Positions 8,816-16,909 of a stretch of DNA of 64,000 bases are shown here, one piece after another. The notes beneath the pieces were generated by a model. The model was given only the letters and a program-made list of their open reading frames with translations, had not been told where the DNA came from and searched no databases. A program made the position numbers and the translations under genes. The DNA lies in the NCBI GenBank assembly GCA_963780825.1, contig CAWADL010000005.1, forward strand, positions 434,001 to 498,000, written 5' to 3'. Numbering within the stretch: the first letter of the stretch is position 1; each line of letters begins with the position of its first letter. Source of the DNA: Roseiarcus sp963780825. GTDB lineage: Bacteria; Pseudomonadota; Alphaproteobacteria; Rhizobiales; Beijerinckiaceae.

Positions 8816-8827
8816 ATTCAATTGAAT
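8816..8827. promoter_or_regulatory. Perfect 12-bp palindrome upstream of the catalase-like operon
   Basis: The sequence attcaattgaat is a perfect palindrome 87 bases upstream of the catalase-like start, in AT-rich DNA unlike its surroundings. The position fits an operator. The intergenic stretch 8730-9024 holds no gene; its left end, next to the Rieske gene, contains half of the dispersed attgcgag repeat (about 8972-9002). Confidence 0.4.
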
Positions 8828-9024
8828 ATCTCGCAAAGGGTAGGCGCGGAGATTGGCAATTCAAACCTTCATCGCGAGCGAAGTTAAGCCATCCGGCCCG
8901 CGGGCGCAGGCGCCGCGCCGCAGTGCCCGCCGAGCGCTCCGCTTAAAAGCTTCAACCAAGCCTCGCCGAAACGTGGATTGCTTCGCTGCGCTCGCAATGA
9001 CGGGATAGCGGAATGCGCCGAACC

Positions 9025-10095
9025 CTACTCCGCCGCGAACTGGCGCACCGGATCAAGCGGGCGCAACTCGTCCCGCACCATATCTTGAAAAGCTTTGACA
9101 GCCGCCTCGTATTTGGGTGACAGCGGTCCCCGCTCATAGACGCCGGCATTCAGATTTCGCTGCACGCCGGTGATGATGTCGAGATCCTCCGACACGATCT
9201 GCGCCGACCACTCCGCCGATTGTTGGTTCTCCTCCGCCTTCTCAGGCGAAATGTCGTTAAAGAAATACCAGTTGATATGCTCGATCCGGCCGGCGCCAAG
9301 CGGGTTCATCGTCGCGATCGAGCTGCCCCAATCATATAGGTTCAGCATCAGCGTCGGGAAACGATAGAAATAAAGTCCGCGGGTTAGACCGCCCTCGCGT
9401 TTAGGCGCATGCAGGTGAAAGAAGCGTTCGCGAAGATGGACGTCGATGCGGTAACGTTCGATATCCATCGCCGCGCAGAGACCGGGATGCATGCCGCGAC
9501 AATGGTAGCATTCGAGATAGTTCTCGCCGTAGGTTTTCCAATCGACGGCGCAGACGCGGTTCTTGGAGGTGAAATAGCGCTGCTGTTCGAGCGGGTAATC
9601 GGCGGCGAGATCGTGTATGGGGCCGAGCCATTCGACGAGACCGGGGCCACCGCGTTGCAGGCGGATGAACACGAGGCCGCGCCACTCCTCGCAATCCGCC
9701 GCCAGCAGGCTCCAGGCGTCGGGATCGAAGCGAACATCACCGCCAAAGTCCGAAGCCGCGTTCAGCCGCCCGTCCCTCGCATAGCTCCAGCTATGATAGG
9801 GGCAGACCAGCAACTTGCTGCAATGGCCGGACGCTTCAGACAGAAGCTGGGCGCCGCGGTGGCGACAGACGTTGTGGAAAGCGCGAACGCAACCATCGTC
9901 GCCGCGCAGCACGAAAACCGGATAGCCGGCGATCTCGCCGGAGACATAGTCGCCGACGTTCTCCAATCGCTCGGACCAGGTGAACAGCATCCAATTGCGC
10001 GCGAAGATTTCCTTGCGCTCGCGCTCGAAATTATCGGGGTCGCGATAGTGGCTGGCGGGCGGCGTCCAATCGAAGGGTTGCGGCTTGGCTTCCAT
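9025..10095 (-). CDS. Rieske non-haem iron oxygenase, alpha subunit
   Basis: This 356-residue protein is an aromatic-ring-hydroxylating-type oxygenase. The N-terminal Rieske [2Fe-2S] site is visible as CRHRG and CPYHSW (residues ~75-100). The mononuclear iron site follows as ECYHCRGMHPGL, and the late SEDLDIITGVQR motif supplies the carboxylate region typical of choline-monooxygenase/betaine-demethylase relatives. I chose ATG 10095 (MEAKPQPFDW); the open frame extends further with no similarity. It is the last gene of a minus-strand operon. No ferredoxin reductase is adjacent, so electrons must come from elsewhere. The substrate is unknown. Confidence 0.88.
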   Translation of the reverse strand: MEAKPQPFDWTPPASHYRDPDNFERERKEIFARNWMLFTWSERLENVGDYVSGEIAGYPVFVLRGDDGCVRAFHNVCRHRGAQLLSEASGHCSKLLVCPYHSWSYARDGRLNAASDFGGDVRFDPDAWSLLAADCEEWRGLVFIRLQRGGPGLVEWLGPIHDLAADYPLEQQRYFTSKNRVCAVDWKTYGENYLECYHCRGMHPGLCAAMDIERYRIDVHLRERFFHLHAPKREGGLTRGLYFYRFPTLMLNLYDWGSSIATMNPLGAGRIEHINWYFFNDISPEKAEENQQSAEWSAQIVSEDLDIITGVQRNLNAGVYERGPLSPKYEAAVKAFQDMVRDELRPLDPVRQFAAE

Positions 10096-10118
10096 CGTCA
10101 AAGTCCCCGAAAATGGAT

Positions 10119-10880
10119 TCAGGTTTGATACGCAGGATCGATCGCATCGAGCATCCGCAGATGCGCCGCCCATTCGAGCTGCAGATCGCCGTCATCGAAC
10201 GCCATCTGATCGTATTGACGCCCCACTCTCTCACAAACTTCGCGCGGCGGCGTGACCAGCTCGGCGCCCGTGGATTGGGCCGCCACTTGGACCTCGCAAG
10301 CGAGATTGAGATAGTACATCAAGCTGAACGCTTCGGCGACCGATCGGCCAACTGTCAGTAGCCCATGATTGCGCAGGATGAGGCCGCAATAGTTTTTGAG
10401 ATCGCTGGTGATGCGCTGGCGCTCGTCGAGATCGAGCGCGATTCCCTCATAATCGTGGATGCCGATCCGGCCGAAGAACTGCAACGCGATCTGACTGATC
10501 GGCAGGAGCCCGGCCTTGACCGCGGCCACCGCCATACCCGCGCGCGTATGCGTGTGAATGACACAGACCGCGTCGTGACGCGCCATATGAACCGCGCTGT
10601 GGATGGTGAAGCCCGCGGGATTGACGCGATGTGGGCTGTCCCCGACCCGATTGCCCTCGACGTCGATCTTGACCAGCGACGAAGCCGTGATCTCGTCAAA
10701 TCTCAGCCCGTAAGGGTTGATGAGGAAATGGCCGGGTTCATCAGGAACGCGAACGGTCGAGTGCGTGTAAATGAGATCGGTCATCCGGTAGTGCGCGAGC
10801 AACCGATAGCAGGCGGCCAGCTCAACCCGCTGCCGCCACTCAGCGGGCTCCATCTCGAACGGGGAGGCGGACTTGGACAT
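10119..10880 (-). CDS. Class II aldolase/adducin family protein
   Basis: This 253-residue protein has the class II aldolase fold that binds Zn and cleaves or epimerises sugar phosphates and related hydroxy-keto compounds. The metal ligands are visible in HSAVHMARHD, in VIHTHTRAG, and in a third His of the RNHGLLTVG segment. I prefer ATG 10880 because AAGGAAG lies five bases upstream of it; ATG 10898, which overlaps the upstream stop as ATGA, is an alternative adding six residues. It is close to the adducin-like subgroup of unknown substrate. Its place in an oxygenase operon suggests it acts on an oxidised product (inference). Confidence 0.87.
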   Translation of the reverse strand: MSKSASPFEMEPAEWRQRVELAACYRLLAHYRMTDLIYTHSTVRVPDEPGHFLINPYGLRFDEITASSLVKIDVEGNRVGDSPHRVNPAGFTIHSAVHMARHDAVCVIHTHTRAGMAVAAVKAGLLPISQIALQFFGRIGIHDYEGIALDLDERQRITSDLKNYCGLILRNHGLLTVGRSVAEAFSLMYYLNLACEVQVAAQSTGAELVTPPREVCERVGRQYDQMAFDDGDLQLEWAAHLRMLDAIDPAYQT

Positions 10881-10894
10881 GCGATCTTCCTTGC

Positions 10895-11734
10895 TCATAT
10901 GACCGCCGAGGCGTCCCAACATTCCGCCGCCCATTGTTTCAACAGCAGCGCCTCGCTCCATCGGTCAGAAAGCTCCTCACCATCTGCGCCGGTGATCGCG
11001 TAATCGCGCGGGCCGAGCTCGCAAAGGAACAGGCAGTCGGCCTCGGCGGGATTGCGTTTGCGCCAGGAAGCGAAGCCGCGCGTCCACCAATCACGGAAAG
11101 TATCGATCCAGATTTTGTGTTGCGGGAAATGCAGCGGCAACTGCACCTGGCAGCGGTTGGCGACGCGGCCTTGAAACGAATCGGAGCGATCGAGAATGCG
11201 CTCGACATAAGCCTGATATTCAGCGGTGATCGGCTGCATCATTTCGCGATCGACGACATAGTGCGAGAGGTCCGCGCTCAACCGCATGTCCGGCAGGGCG
11301 TCCATCAGCAGAAGGGTGGAGAACATATCGTTGGTGATGCAATTGCGATGCGTCTCGAATTGGAGCGGCAGGCCTTCCTCGGCGGAGACTTTGAGCCACG
11401 CTTTGATCACTTCAGCCATGTCGGAAACCGCAAGCGGCATCACTTGGCCGATGACGATCACGTACGGCGAACCGATGTCCTTGGCGAGATGAACGGCGGG
11501 ACGCAGCTCCTCGATGGATCGGGGAAACGCGGTCAGCAGCCCGTTCAGTCCCGTGCGACGAAACTCCGGAACAATTTTACGCGCGGCATCAATGTCCATC
11601 GCGCCAAGGTCGATCGCCATGCCGTCGAACCCGGCCTCACGCACACGCTCGAAGCGTTCGGCGACCGGCGCCTCCGCGACGCCGGGCTTGCGCAGCTCGG
11701 TCGCCCATAGCGATTGATAGACCTTGAGCGCCAT
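10895..11734 (-). CDS. Sugar phosphate isomerase/epimerase family TIM barrel
   Basis: This 279-residue protein has the AP-endonuclease-2-like TIM barrel used by xylose-isomerase-type epimerases and isomerases. Recognisable strands include GFDGMAIDLGAMD, LQFETHRN (metal-binding Glu and His) and LSADLSHYVVD (Asp and His). The fold normally binds a divalent metal and acts on sugars, inosose or hydroxypyruvate. It starts at 11734, sharing one base with the stop of the desaturase gene upstream (TGATG). Substrate not known. Confidence 0.78.
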   Translation of the reverse strand: MALKVYQSLWATELRKPGVAEAPVAERFERVREAGFDGMAIDLGAMDIDAARKIVPEFRRTGLNGLLTAFPRSIEELRPAVHLAKDIGSPYVIVIGQVMPLAVSDMAEVIKAWLKVSAEEGLPLQFETHRNCITNDMFSTLLLMDALPDMRLSADLSHYVVDREMMQPITAEYQAYVERILDRSDSFQGRVANRCQVQLPLHFPQHKIWIDTFRDWWTRGFASWRKRNPAEADCLFLCELGPRDYAITGADGEELSDRWSEALLLKQWAAECWDASAVI

Positions 11735-12738
11735 CAGGCCTGCGTCGCCTTGCGCGCGCGCGGCGCTACCGGCTGTAGATCGGTGTCGTCGCTGATCCAG
11801 ATCGCGTCGTCGGGATAGTCGGCCTCGCTGCGGCCATCCCAGAACGCGCGCAACACGGCGCGTTGAAACGCCAGATAGGACATGGTTGGCGGACTACGGT
11901 CGCGGGCGACGAAAATTTCCTGATGCAGTTTCGATAGCCGATAGCAGGGCACGCCGGGAAAGGCGTGATGCGCGGTGTGGAATTGCATGTTCCAGCACAT
12001 CCAGCGCATCAGCGCGTTGGTGCGCGTCGTGCGGGTGTTCTCGGTGATCGCGTCGACATGCGGAAGCCCGAGATGCTCGATCGTGTTCTGCAGTTGATGC
12101 GCCGGCTTCATGATCAGCATCGGCAGCAACCACAAAACGACAGCCGCCCAACTATGCGCGACGAAGGAAAGCACAGCGATGGCGAGATAGCCGGCTGCGT
12201 GCCAGCGCGCCTCGCGGATCACGTCCGGCTTTCGGTCAGTGGGAATATAGGGCTCGTTTACTACGCCGAAGGCGAAGCGCACAATGCGACGCACGCGGGT
12301 GTACCAATAGGTCGGGCCGAGCACCCAAAGCAGATACGAGGTGAGCGTGTAGCGGTCGCGCACCAGCTCGCCGTCCTTTTCCCAGATCTGGGTATAGCGG
12401 TGATGGGCGAAATGTTGGATCTGATCGAAGTCGCGCGGATAGAGCAGCACGAAGCCGAACAGCCTCCCGAATATTTCGTTGAGCTTCTTGGTCTCGAACA
12501 CGGTCCCGTGGCTGAACTCGTGCTGGCCGGCATAGAGGAAGTTGATCAGCGCGCCATGCACGATGAAGAAGGGAATGGCGAGCCAGCTTCCCCAAGTGAG
12601 CCAGAGGCCGGTTCCCGTTGCGGCGATCGCTGCGAGATGACTGCCGAGTTGCAGTGATCCGTTGAAATCTGACTTGACGGTCAGCGCCTTGAGCCGAGCC
12701 GGTGCGATCATGTCCCTTCGGGCGAAGACTTCATCCAT
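11734..12738 (-). CDS. Fatty acid desaturase family membrane di-iron protein
   Basis: This 334-residue integral membrane protein has the three histidine boxes of the desaturase/hydroxylase superfamily: HEFSH (residue ~74), HFAHH (~110) and HTAHH (~255), plus the extra NTIEHLG box between them. Four or so hydrophobic segments surround the boxes. Members insert double bonds or hydroxyls into lipids, carotenoids or alkanes using O2. Its position between an ABC transporter and a Rieske oxygenase inside one operon argues for a catabolic hydroxylase rather than lipid modification (inference). Start ATG 12738 overlaps nothing. Confidence 0.85.
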   Translation of the reverse strand: MDEVFARRDMIAPARLKALTVKSDFNGSLQLGSHLAAIAATGTGLWLTWGSWLAIPFFIVHGALINFLYAGQHEFSHGTVFETKKLNEIFGRLFGFVLLYPRDFDQIQHFAHHRYTQIWEKDGELVRDRYTLTSYLLWVLGPTYWYTRVRRIVRFAFGVVNEPYIPTDRKPDVIREARWHAAGYLAIAVLSFVAHSWAAVVLWLLPMLIMKPAHQLQNTIEHLGLPHVDAITENTRTTRTNALMRWMCWNMQFHTAHHAFPGVPCYRLSKLHQEIFVARDRSPPTMSYLAFQRAVLRAFWDGRSEADYPDDAIWISDDTDLQPVAPRARKATQA

Positions 12739-12753
12739 GTTCGTCTCGTTCGT

Positions 12754-13554
12754 TTAAGCGGTCTCTTCGCGCTGCAAAGCCATGCGTGCAACAAGCGCCA
12801 CTGTGGTGACGACGATCAGCACGACCGAAACGGCGGCGACCGCGGGGTCGATATTGTCGTGGACGCCCATCCACATCAAACGCGGCAATGTGATGGCGTT
12901 CACGCTGGTGATGAACAAAGTCACGCCGATCTCGTCCCAAGAGAGGACGAAAGCCAGCAGCGCGGCGGCGACGACGCCGAAGCGTATGTTCGGCAGGATG
13001 ATCTTGAACACCCGCTGAGGGACCGACGCGCCGAGCCCGCGCGCCGCGAGATCGATGCGCCGATCGAACTGCGCCAGCTCGACGAGGATGAGCACCGTCG
13101 CGAAGGGAACGATCATCACGACATGCGCGATCACCACGCCAAACCAGGTATCGTAGCCGAGGGCGTCGCTGAGGCCTGAGAGGCGAGTGAGGAAGAAATA
13201 CAGGATCATCGCCGAGACGATCGGCGGCGCGATCATCGGTAGCAGCACAACGCCGACCATCAGGCCGGCGAAGCGCGGTTGAAACATCCATACGCCGAGC
13301 GCGAAGGCGAGCGCCAAGGCGGTCGCGATCGCGCTGCTTGCCACGCCGACTTTCAGGCTGAGAAGCGCGCTCGCCGCCCAGTCTGGATTGTCGAGCAGAT
13401 CGCGATAGTGGGTCAGCGAGTATTCGCCATTCGGCATCGTAAGGAAGCGCGCCGGCGTGAACGAAATCGGCGCGATCGCCAATAGCGGCATCAGCAGGAA
13501 GACCGCGACGAGGCCGGCCAGCGCCAAGGCGAGAGCTTTCGGGCGCAAGGTCAC
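12754..13554 (-). CDS. ABC transporter permease, PotC/PotI type
   Basis: This 266-residue membrane protein has six hydrophobic segments and the EAA-loop motif near residues 175-195 (LAARGLGASVPQRVFKIILP), which contacts the ATPase. It is of the spermidine/putrescine-type importer family. The start GTG 13554 overlaps the stop of the preceding permease (GTGA). It forms the transporter together with the next three genes of the operon. Confidence 0.87.
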   Translation of the reverse strand: MTLRPKALALALAGLVAVFLLMPLLAIAPISFTPARFLTMPNGEYSLTHYRDLLDNPDWAASALLSLKVGVASSAIATALALAFALGVWMFQPRFAGLMVGVVLLPMIAPPIVSAMILYFFLTRLSGLSDALGYDTWFGVVIAHVVMIVPFATVLILVELAQFDRRIDLAARGLGASVPQRVFKIILPNIRFGVVAAALLAFVLSWDEIGVTLFITSVNAITLPRLMWMGVHDNIDPAVAAVSVVLIVVTTVALVARMALQREETA

Positions 13555-14462
13555 CGGCGGCTTCCCAGCAAAGCGGGCGCGGCGAAGCTGTAGAGGCAGC
13601 CGAGCGCGACGCCGACGATGGCGACCAGCGCCACGCTGATGGCCGCGCCGAGGCCCCAATCGGGGCTTTGGAACATGCGTAGATAGACGAGCTCTGACGC
13701 CATGATGCTGCGGCCGCCGCCGAGAATGGCGGGGGTGACGAAGAAGCCGAGCGAGAAGACGAATACGATCAGCGCGGCGCCAATCACGCCTGACCGGGTC
13801 ATCGGCAGAAACACCTGCCAGAAAATGCGCAAGCGCGAGGCGCCGAGGCCTCGCGCCGCCAGCAACACCCGTTCGTCCACCGCGCGCATCGCGGAGGCGA
13901 GCGGGAAGGCGGCGAACGGGATCAGCATATGCGTCATACCCACCACAACCGCCGCCTCATTGCGCGACAGCGACAAAGGGTTCGCGATGAGGCCCGTCAC
14001 CTGGAGCCAGCTGTTGATCAGCCCGCGGTTGGAGAGTACGGCGAGCCAACCAAAGGCGCGGGTGAGAACCGAGATCCAGAACGGAACCAGGATGCAGAGC
14101 TCAGCGACCCGCCGCTGCCACCGCGTGGCCCGCACCCAGACATAGGTGATCGCGTAAGCCGCGGCGACGGAGAGCGCGGTGACCATCAGACAGACACGGA
14201 ACGTGCGCAAAAACACCGAAAGCACCAATGAGTCGCCAACGAGCCGCTGATACTGACCGAGCCCCGGCGTGGGCAAGGTCACGCTCCAGGCGGCGACGCC
14301 GAGGAACGGGACGATATAGACGATCGCAAGGAAGAGCAGGAGCGGCGCAACGAACAAAGCGGCGACCAACGCCGAGGACGCCGCACGACGGGGCGGAGCG
14401 GCGGCGCGCGTCTCATCCGCTGGCGCGGAATAGGGGGCGAGCGCCGCGCGCCGCAATCTCAT
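13551..14462 (-). CDS. ABC transporter permease, PotB/PotH type
   Basis: This 303-residue permease has six membrane segments after a cytoplasmic N-terminal tail of about 30 residues. Its EAA loop is visible as LAARGLGASRLRIFWQVFLP (residues ~205-225). It is the first of two non-identical permeases. Start ATG 14462 overlaps the stop of the substrate-binding-protein gene (ATGA), so coupling is likely. The substrate is probably a small polar or cationic compound, judged from the family only. Confidence 0.87.
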   Translation of the reverse strand: MRLRRAALAPYSAPADETRAAAPPRRAASSALVAALFVAPLLLFLAIVYIVPFLGVAAWSVTLPTPGLGQYQRLVGDSLVLSVFLRTFRVCLMVTALSVAAAYAITYVWVRATRWQRRVAELCILVPFWISVLTRAFGWLAVLSNRGLINSWLQVTGLIANPLSLSRNEAAVVVGMTHMLIPFAAFPLASAMRAVDERVLLAARGLGASRLRIFWQVFLPMTRSGVIGAALIVFVFSLGFFVTPAILGGGRSIMASELVYLRMFQSPDWGLGAAISVALVAIVGVALGCLYSFAAPALLGSRR

Positions 14463-15568
14463 GCGGAGATGATTTTCGTGTAGGCGTCGAGCGCCGCGCC
14501 GTAGTTCTCAGCGTACCAGGGCATGTCGAGTGCGACCTGGCTCTTGGCGTTGTCGGGATCGACGGGATTGTACTTTCGCTGATCGGGGGGAATCAGCGCG
14601 TCGGTCTCGGGATTGGCCGGGCCTTGTCCGAGCATGTTGAAGATGACGAGCTGCTTTTTTGGATCCGAAGTCGAGGCGATGAATTTCATCGCATTCTCGG
14701 TCCCGCCCGGATTGTTCTTGATGACGGCGAGTGCGCCGGGGGAGATCAAACCCTCATTCCAGATGAATTTGATCTGCCCTTTCGAATCGCGGTCGAGCAG
14801 CGAAGCTCGCGTCGACCAAACGAGCGCCATGGAAGCGTCGCCGCTCAACATCACCTGCTGGCTTTCCGCGCCGCCGCCCCAGAACGAGATCACGTCCGGC
14901 TTGAGCGCGGCAATCTTTTTGTGCGCCCGGTCGAGGTCCAGCGGATAGAGCTTGTCCGGGGCGACACCATCGGCGAGCAGCGCGGCCTCCCACATGCCGG
15001 CGCCCCATTTGTACAGCGAACGTTTGCCGGGGAATTTCTTCACATCAAAGAAGTCAGCCATGCCCTTCGGCGGGTTCGCGCCGAATTTCTGAGCGTCATA
15101 GGCGATCACGTAAGAGAAGAAATAGGTCGAGGCGGCGTAGTCCCAACCAAAGCCCTTCCGCATTTTCGACTTGTCGACGATCTTGTAGTCGATCGGCTCA
15201 ATCATCCCCTGTTTGCCGAGCGAGATCGCAGAGAAAGGGTCGGCGTCGACAAGGTCCCAGGTCGGCTTGCCGCTCTTGAACTGCGCAGCGATAGCGCCCT
15301 CGGTTGGCCCCGTGCCGTCCTCTTTGACAACGACGCCCGTTTCCTTCGCGAAGGCCTGCCCGAAAGCCGCGTCATAAGCCTTGAGGGCGTCGCCGCCCCA
15401 GTTGACCAGGACAAGCTGCTTGTCCGCGGCGCTGGCTTTCCCGAGCGCGAACGGCGCCGAGGCCGCGAACATCGTCGCAAGCTGAGCGAACCGGCGGCGT
15501 GAGATTTCGCCGCGCGCGGCCTTCTCGGAGAGGATTTGCAGGCAGTCTCTTTCGAACGCGTCATTCAT
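14459..15568 (-). CDS. Periplasmic substrate-binding protein, PotD/PotF type
   Basis: This 369-residue type 2 periplasmic binding protein has a twin-arginine signal (SRRRFAQL, residues ~24-31) followed by a hydrophobic stretch and ALGKASAAD cleavage region. That suggests export by the Tat pathway in folded form, less usual for this family. The mature N-terminus LVLVNWGGDALKAYDAAFG is typical of polyamine-type binders. Start ATG 15568 is chosen for its GGGGA site and because upstream residues do not fit. The acidic residue in the binding pocket cannot be judged without an alignment. Confidence 0.87.
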   Translation of the reverse strand: MNDAFERDCLQILSEKAARGEISRRRFAQLATMFAASAPFALGKASAADKQLVLVNWGGDALKAYDAAFGQAFAKETGVVVKEDGTGPTEGAIAAQFKSGKPTWDLVDADPFSAISLGKQGMIEPIDYKIVDKSKMRKGFGWDYAASTYFFSYVIAYDAQKFGANPPKGMADFFDVKKFPGKRSLYKWGAGMWEAALLADGVAPDKLYPLDLDRAHKKIAALKPDVISFWGGGAESQQVMLSGDASMALVWSTRASLLDRDSKGQIKFIWNEGLISPGALAVIKNNPGGTENAMKFIASTSDPKKQLVIFNMLGQGPANPETDALIPPDQRKYNPVDPDNAKSQVALDMPWYAENYGAALDAYTKIISA

Positions 15569-15570
15569 GA

Positions 15571-16682
15571 TCAAGTCCCCGCTACTGGTTGTTCGGAAGT
15601 TTCCTGAGGCAAGAGGAAACCCTTGCTCCACGGCCACGTAACCCAAAGCTCGCTATTTCCGGCAAAAGCGCTTTGCGCGCTCTCCGAGGGCAGCGTCACG
15701 CTGAGGCGCGATCCGCCTCGCGTGACCAGTCCGAGCCGCGTAACCCCGCCGCGATAACTCCTCGACGCAACCGAGGCGGCGACGCCGTTTGCCTGTTCGT
15801 TCGGTTGTTCGGGCGAAAGCGACATGTGCTCCGGCCGCACGGCGAGCACGCCGCTGCGGCGGGCGTCGCTTCGCGGCGGACCGACCAACCGCGTTCCCTC
15901 GAACGAGCCCGCGAGTCCGCCGGGACACGGCCCGACGTTGTCGATCGGCAGCAGATTGATCTCGCCGAGAAACTCCGCGACGAAGCGGCTCGCCGGCCGC
16001 TCATAAACGTCCTGCGGCGCACCGACCTGCAAAACCTCGCCGTGGTTGAAGATCGCGATCCGCGAGGACAGTGACAACGCCTCACTCTGATCATGCGTGA
16101 CAAAGATGAATGTCGTCCCAAACTCCTGATGCAGCGTCTTCACCTCGTCCTGCATGCGTTCGCGCAGGTGCTTGTCGAGCGCAGAGAACGGCTCGTCGAG
16201 CAGCAGCGCCGGCGGTTCGAAGATCAGCGCGCGCGCCAGCGCGACGCGCTGTTGCTGGCCGCCGGAGAGTTTTGCGGGCGGCTTGTGCTCGTGGCCTTTC
16301 AGGCCGACCCGATCAATCATCTCGGCGACGCGGCGGGCGATAACGTCGCGCGGGCGTCTTCCGCACCTGCAGCGGAAAGGCGATGTTTTGTGCGACCGAC
16401 ATATGCGGGAACAGCGCGTAGCCCTGAAACACCATGCCGAAAGCCCGCGCCTCGGCGGTCTTGGCGGTGATGTCCTCGCCCGCGCTGAGCATGCGGCCGC
16501 TGCGTCGGCTGCTCGAAGCCCGCGAGGAGCATCAACAGCGTCGTCTTTCCAGAGCCGGAGGGGCCGAGCAGAGTCAGAAACTCGCCGCGCCCGATATCGA
16601 GCGATACGTTATTCAGCGCGCGAAACGTCCCGAAGGATTTGCCGACGCCGACGACCTGAATATCCGCCGCGCGCTGTCTCAC
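15571..16682 (-). CDS. ABC transporter ATP-binding protein, PotA type (two frame breaks)
   Basis: This is the ATPase of the polyamine-type importer. Walker A (GPSGSGKTT), the LSGGQQQRVALARAL signature, Walker B (LLLDEPFSALD) and the H-loop (FVTHDQSEA) are all present, and a C-terminal TOBE-like domain follows. The reading frame breaks twice, near 16510 after AGFEQPT and near 16355 before VAEMIDRVG. Between them a second frame gives the expected SGRMLSAGEDI to VRKTPAR sequence with FGMVFQGYALFPHMSV. The two breaks cancel, which is typical of indel errors. GTG 16682 with upstream GGGAG is the proposed start; ATG 16790 is possible. Confidence 0.82.
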
Positions 16683-16816
16683 GCCATTTGAACTCCCGGC
16701 CGAATTTCCCGAGGCTAGCGCGCCGCTGGCCGCTTCGCAAATGAAGAATGCCGAGTGGCTTGGCGCCTCGGGATTGGGCAGCATTGCCATAAGGCTGGTC
16801 AGCCAGGAGGCTGTAT

Positions 16817-16909
16817 GTAGCCGCGGTCGTTGACCGCGGTCTCTCTGCTTGCATCCAATCTCAGAATGAGGAGCTTGGGTCTGGCACCGCGGTCAGCGAC
16901 CGCGTCTAC
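16817..16909. repeat. GTAG-CGCGGTC inverted repeat pair
   Basis: Two 27-base units lie head to head: gtagccgcggtcgttgaccg at 16817 and the reverse complement of a near copy ending at 16909 (three mismatches). Each unit is itself palindromic around ccgcggtc. Together they could form a long hairpin in the RNA. The right unit overlaps the last codons of the FAD oxidoreductase gene. The arrangement resembles BIME/REP elements. Confidence 0.6.

Noticed and set aside
9409..10128. 239-residue plus-strand open frame opposite the Rieske oxygenase
   Set aside because: No recognisable domain and fully antisense to an oxygenase whose metal-site motifs are clear.
14228..15502. 424-residue plus-strand open frame opposite the substrate-binding protein gene
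   Set aside because: No family motif and a composition typical of antisense frames in GC-rich genes; the minus strand carries a clear binding protein.
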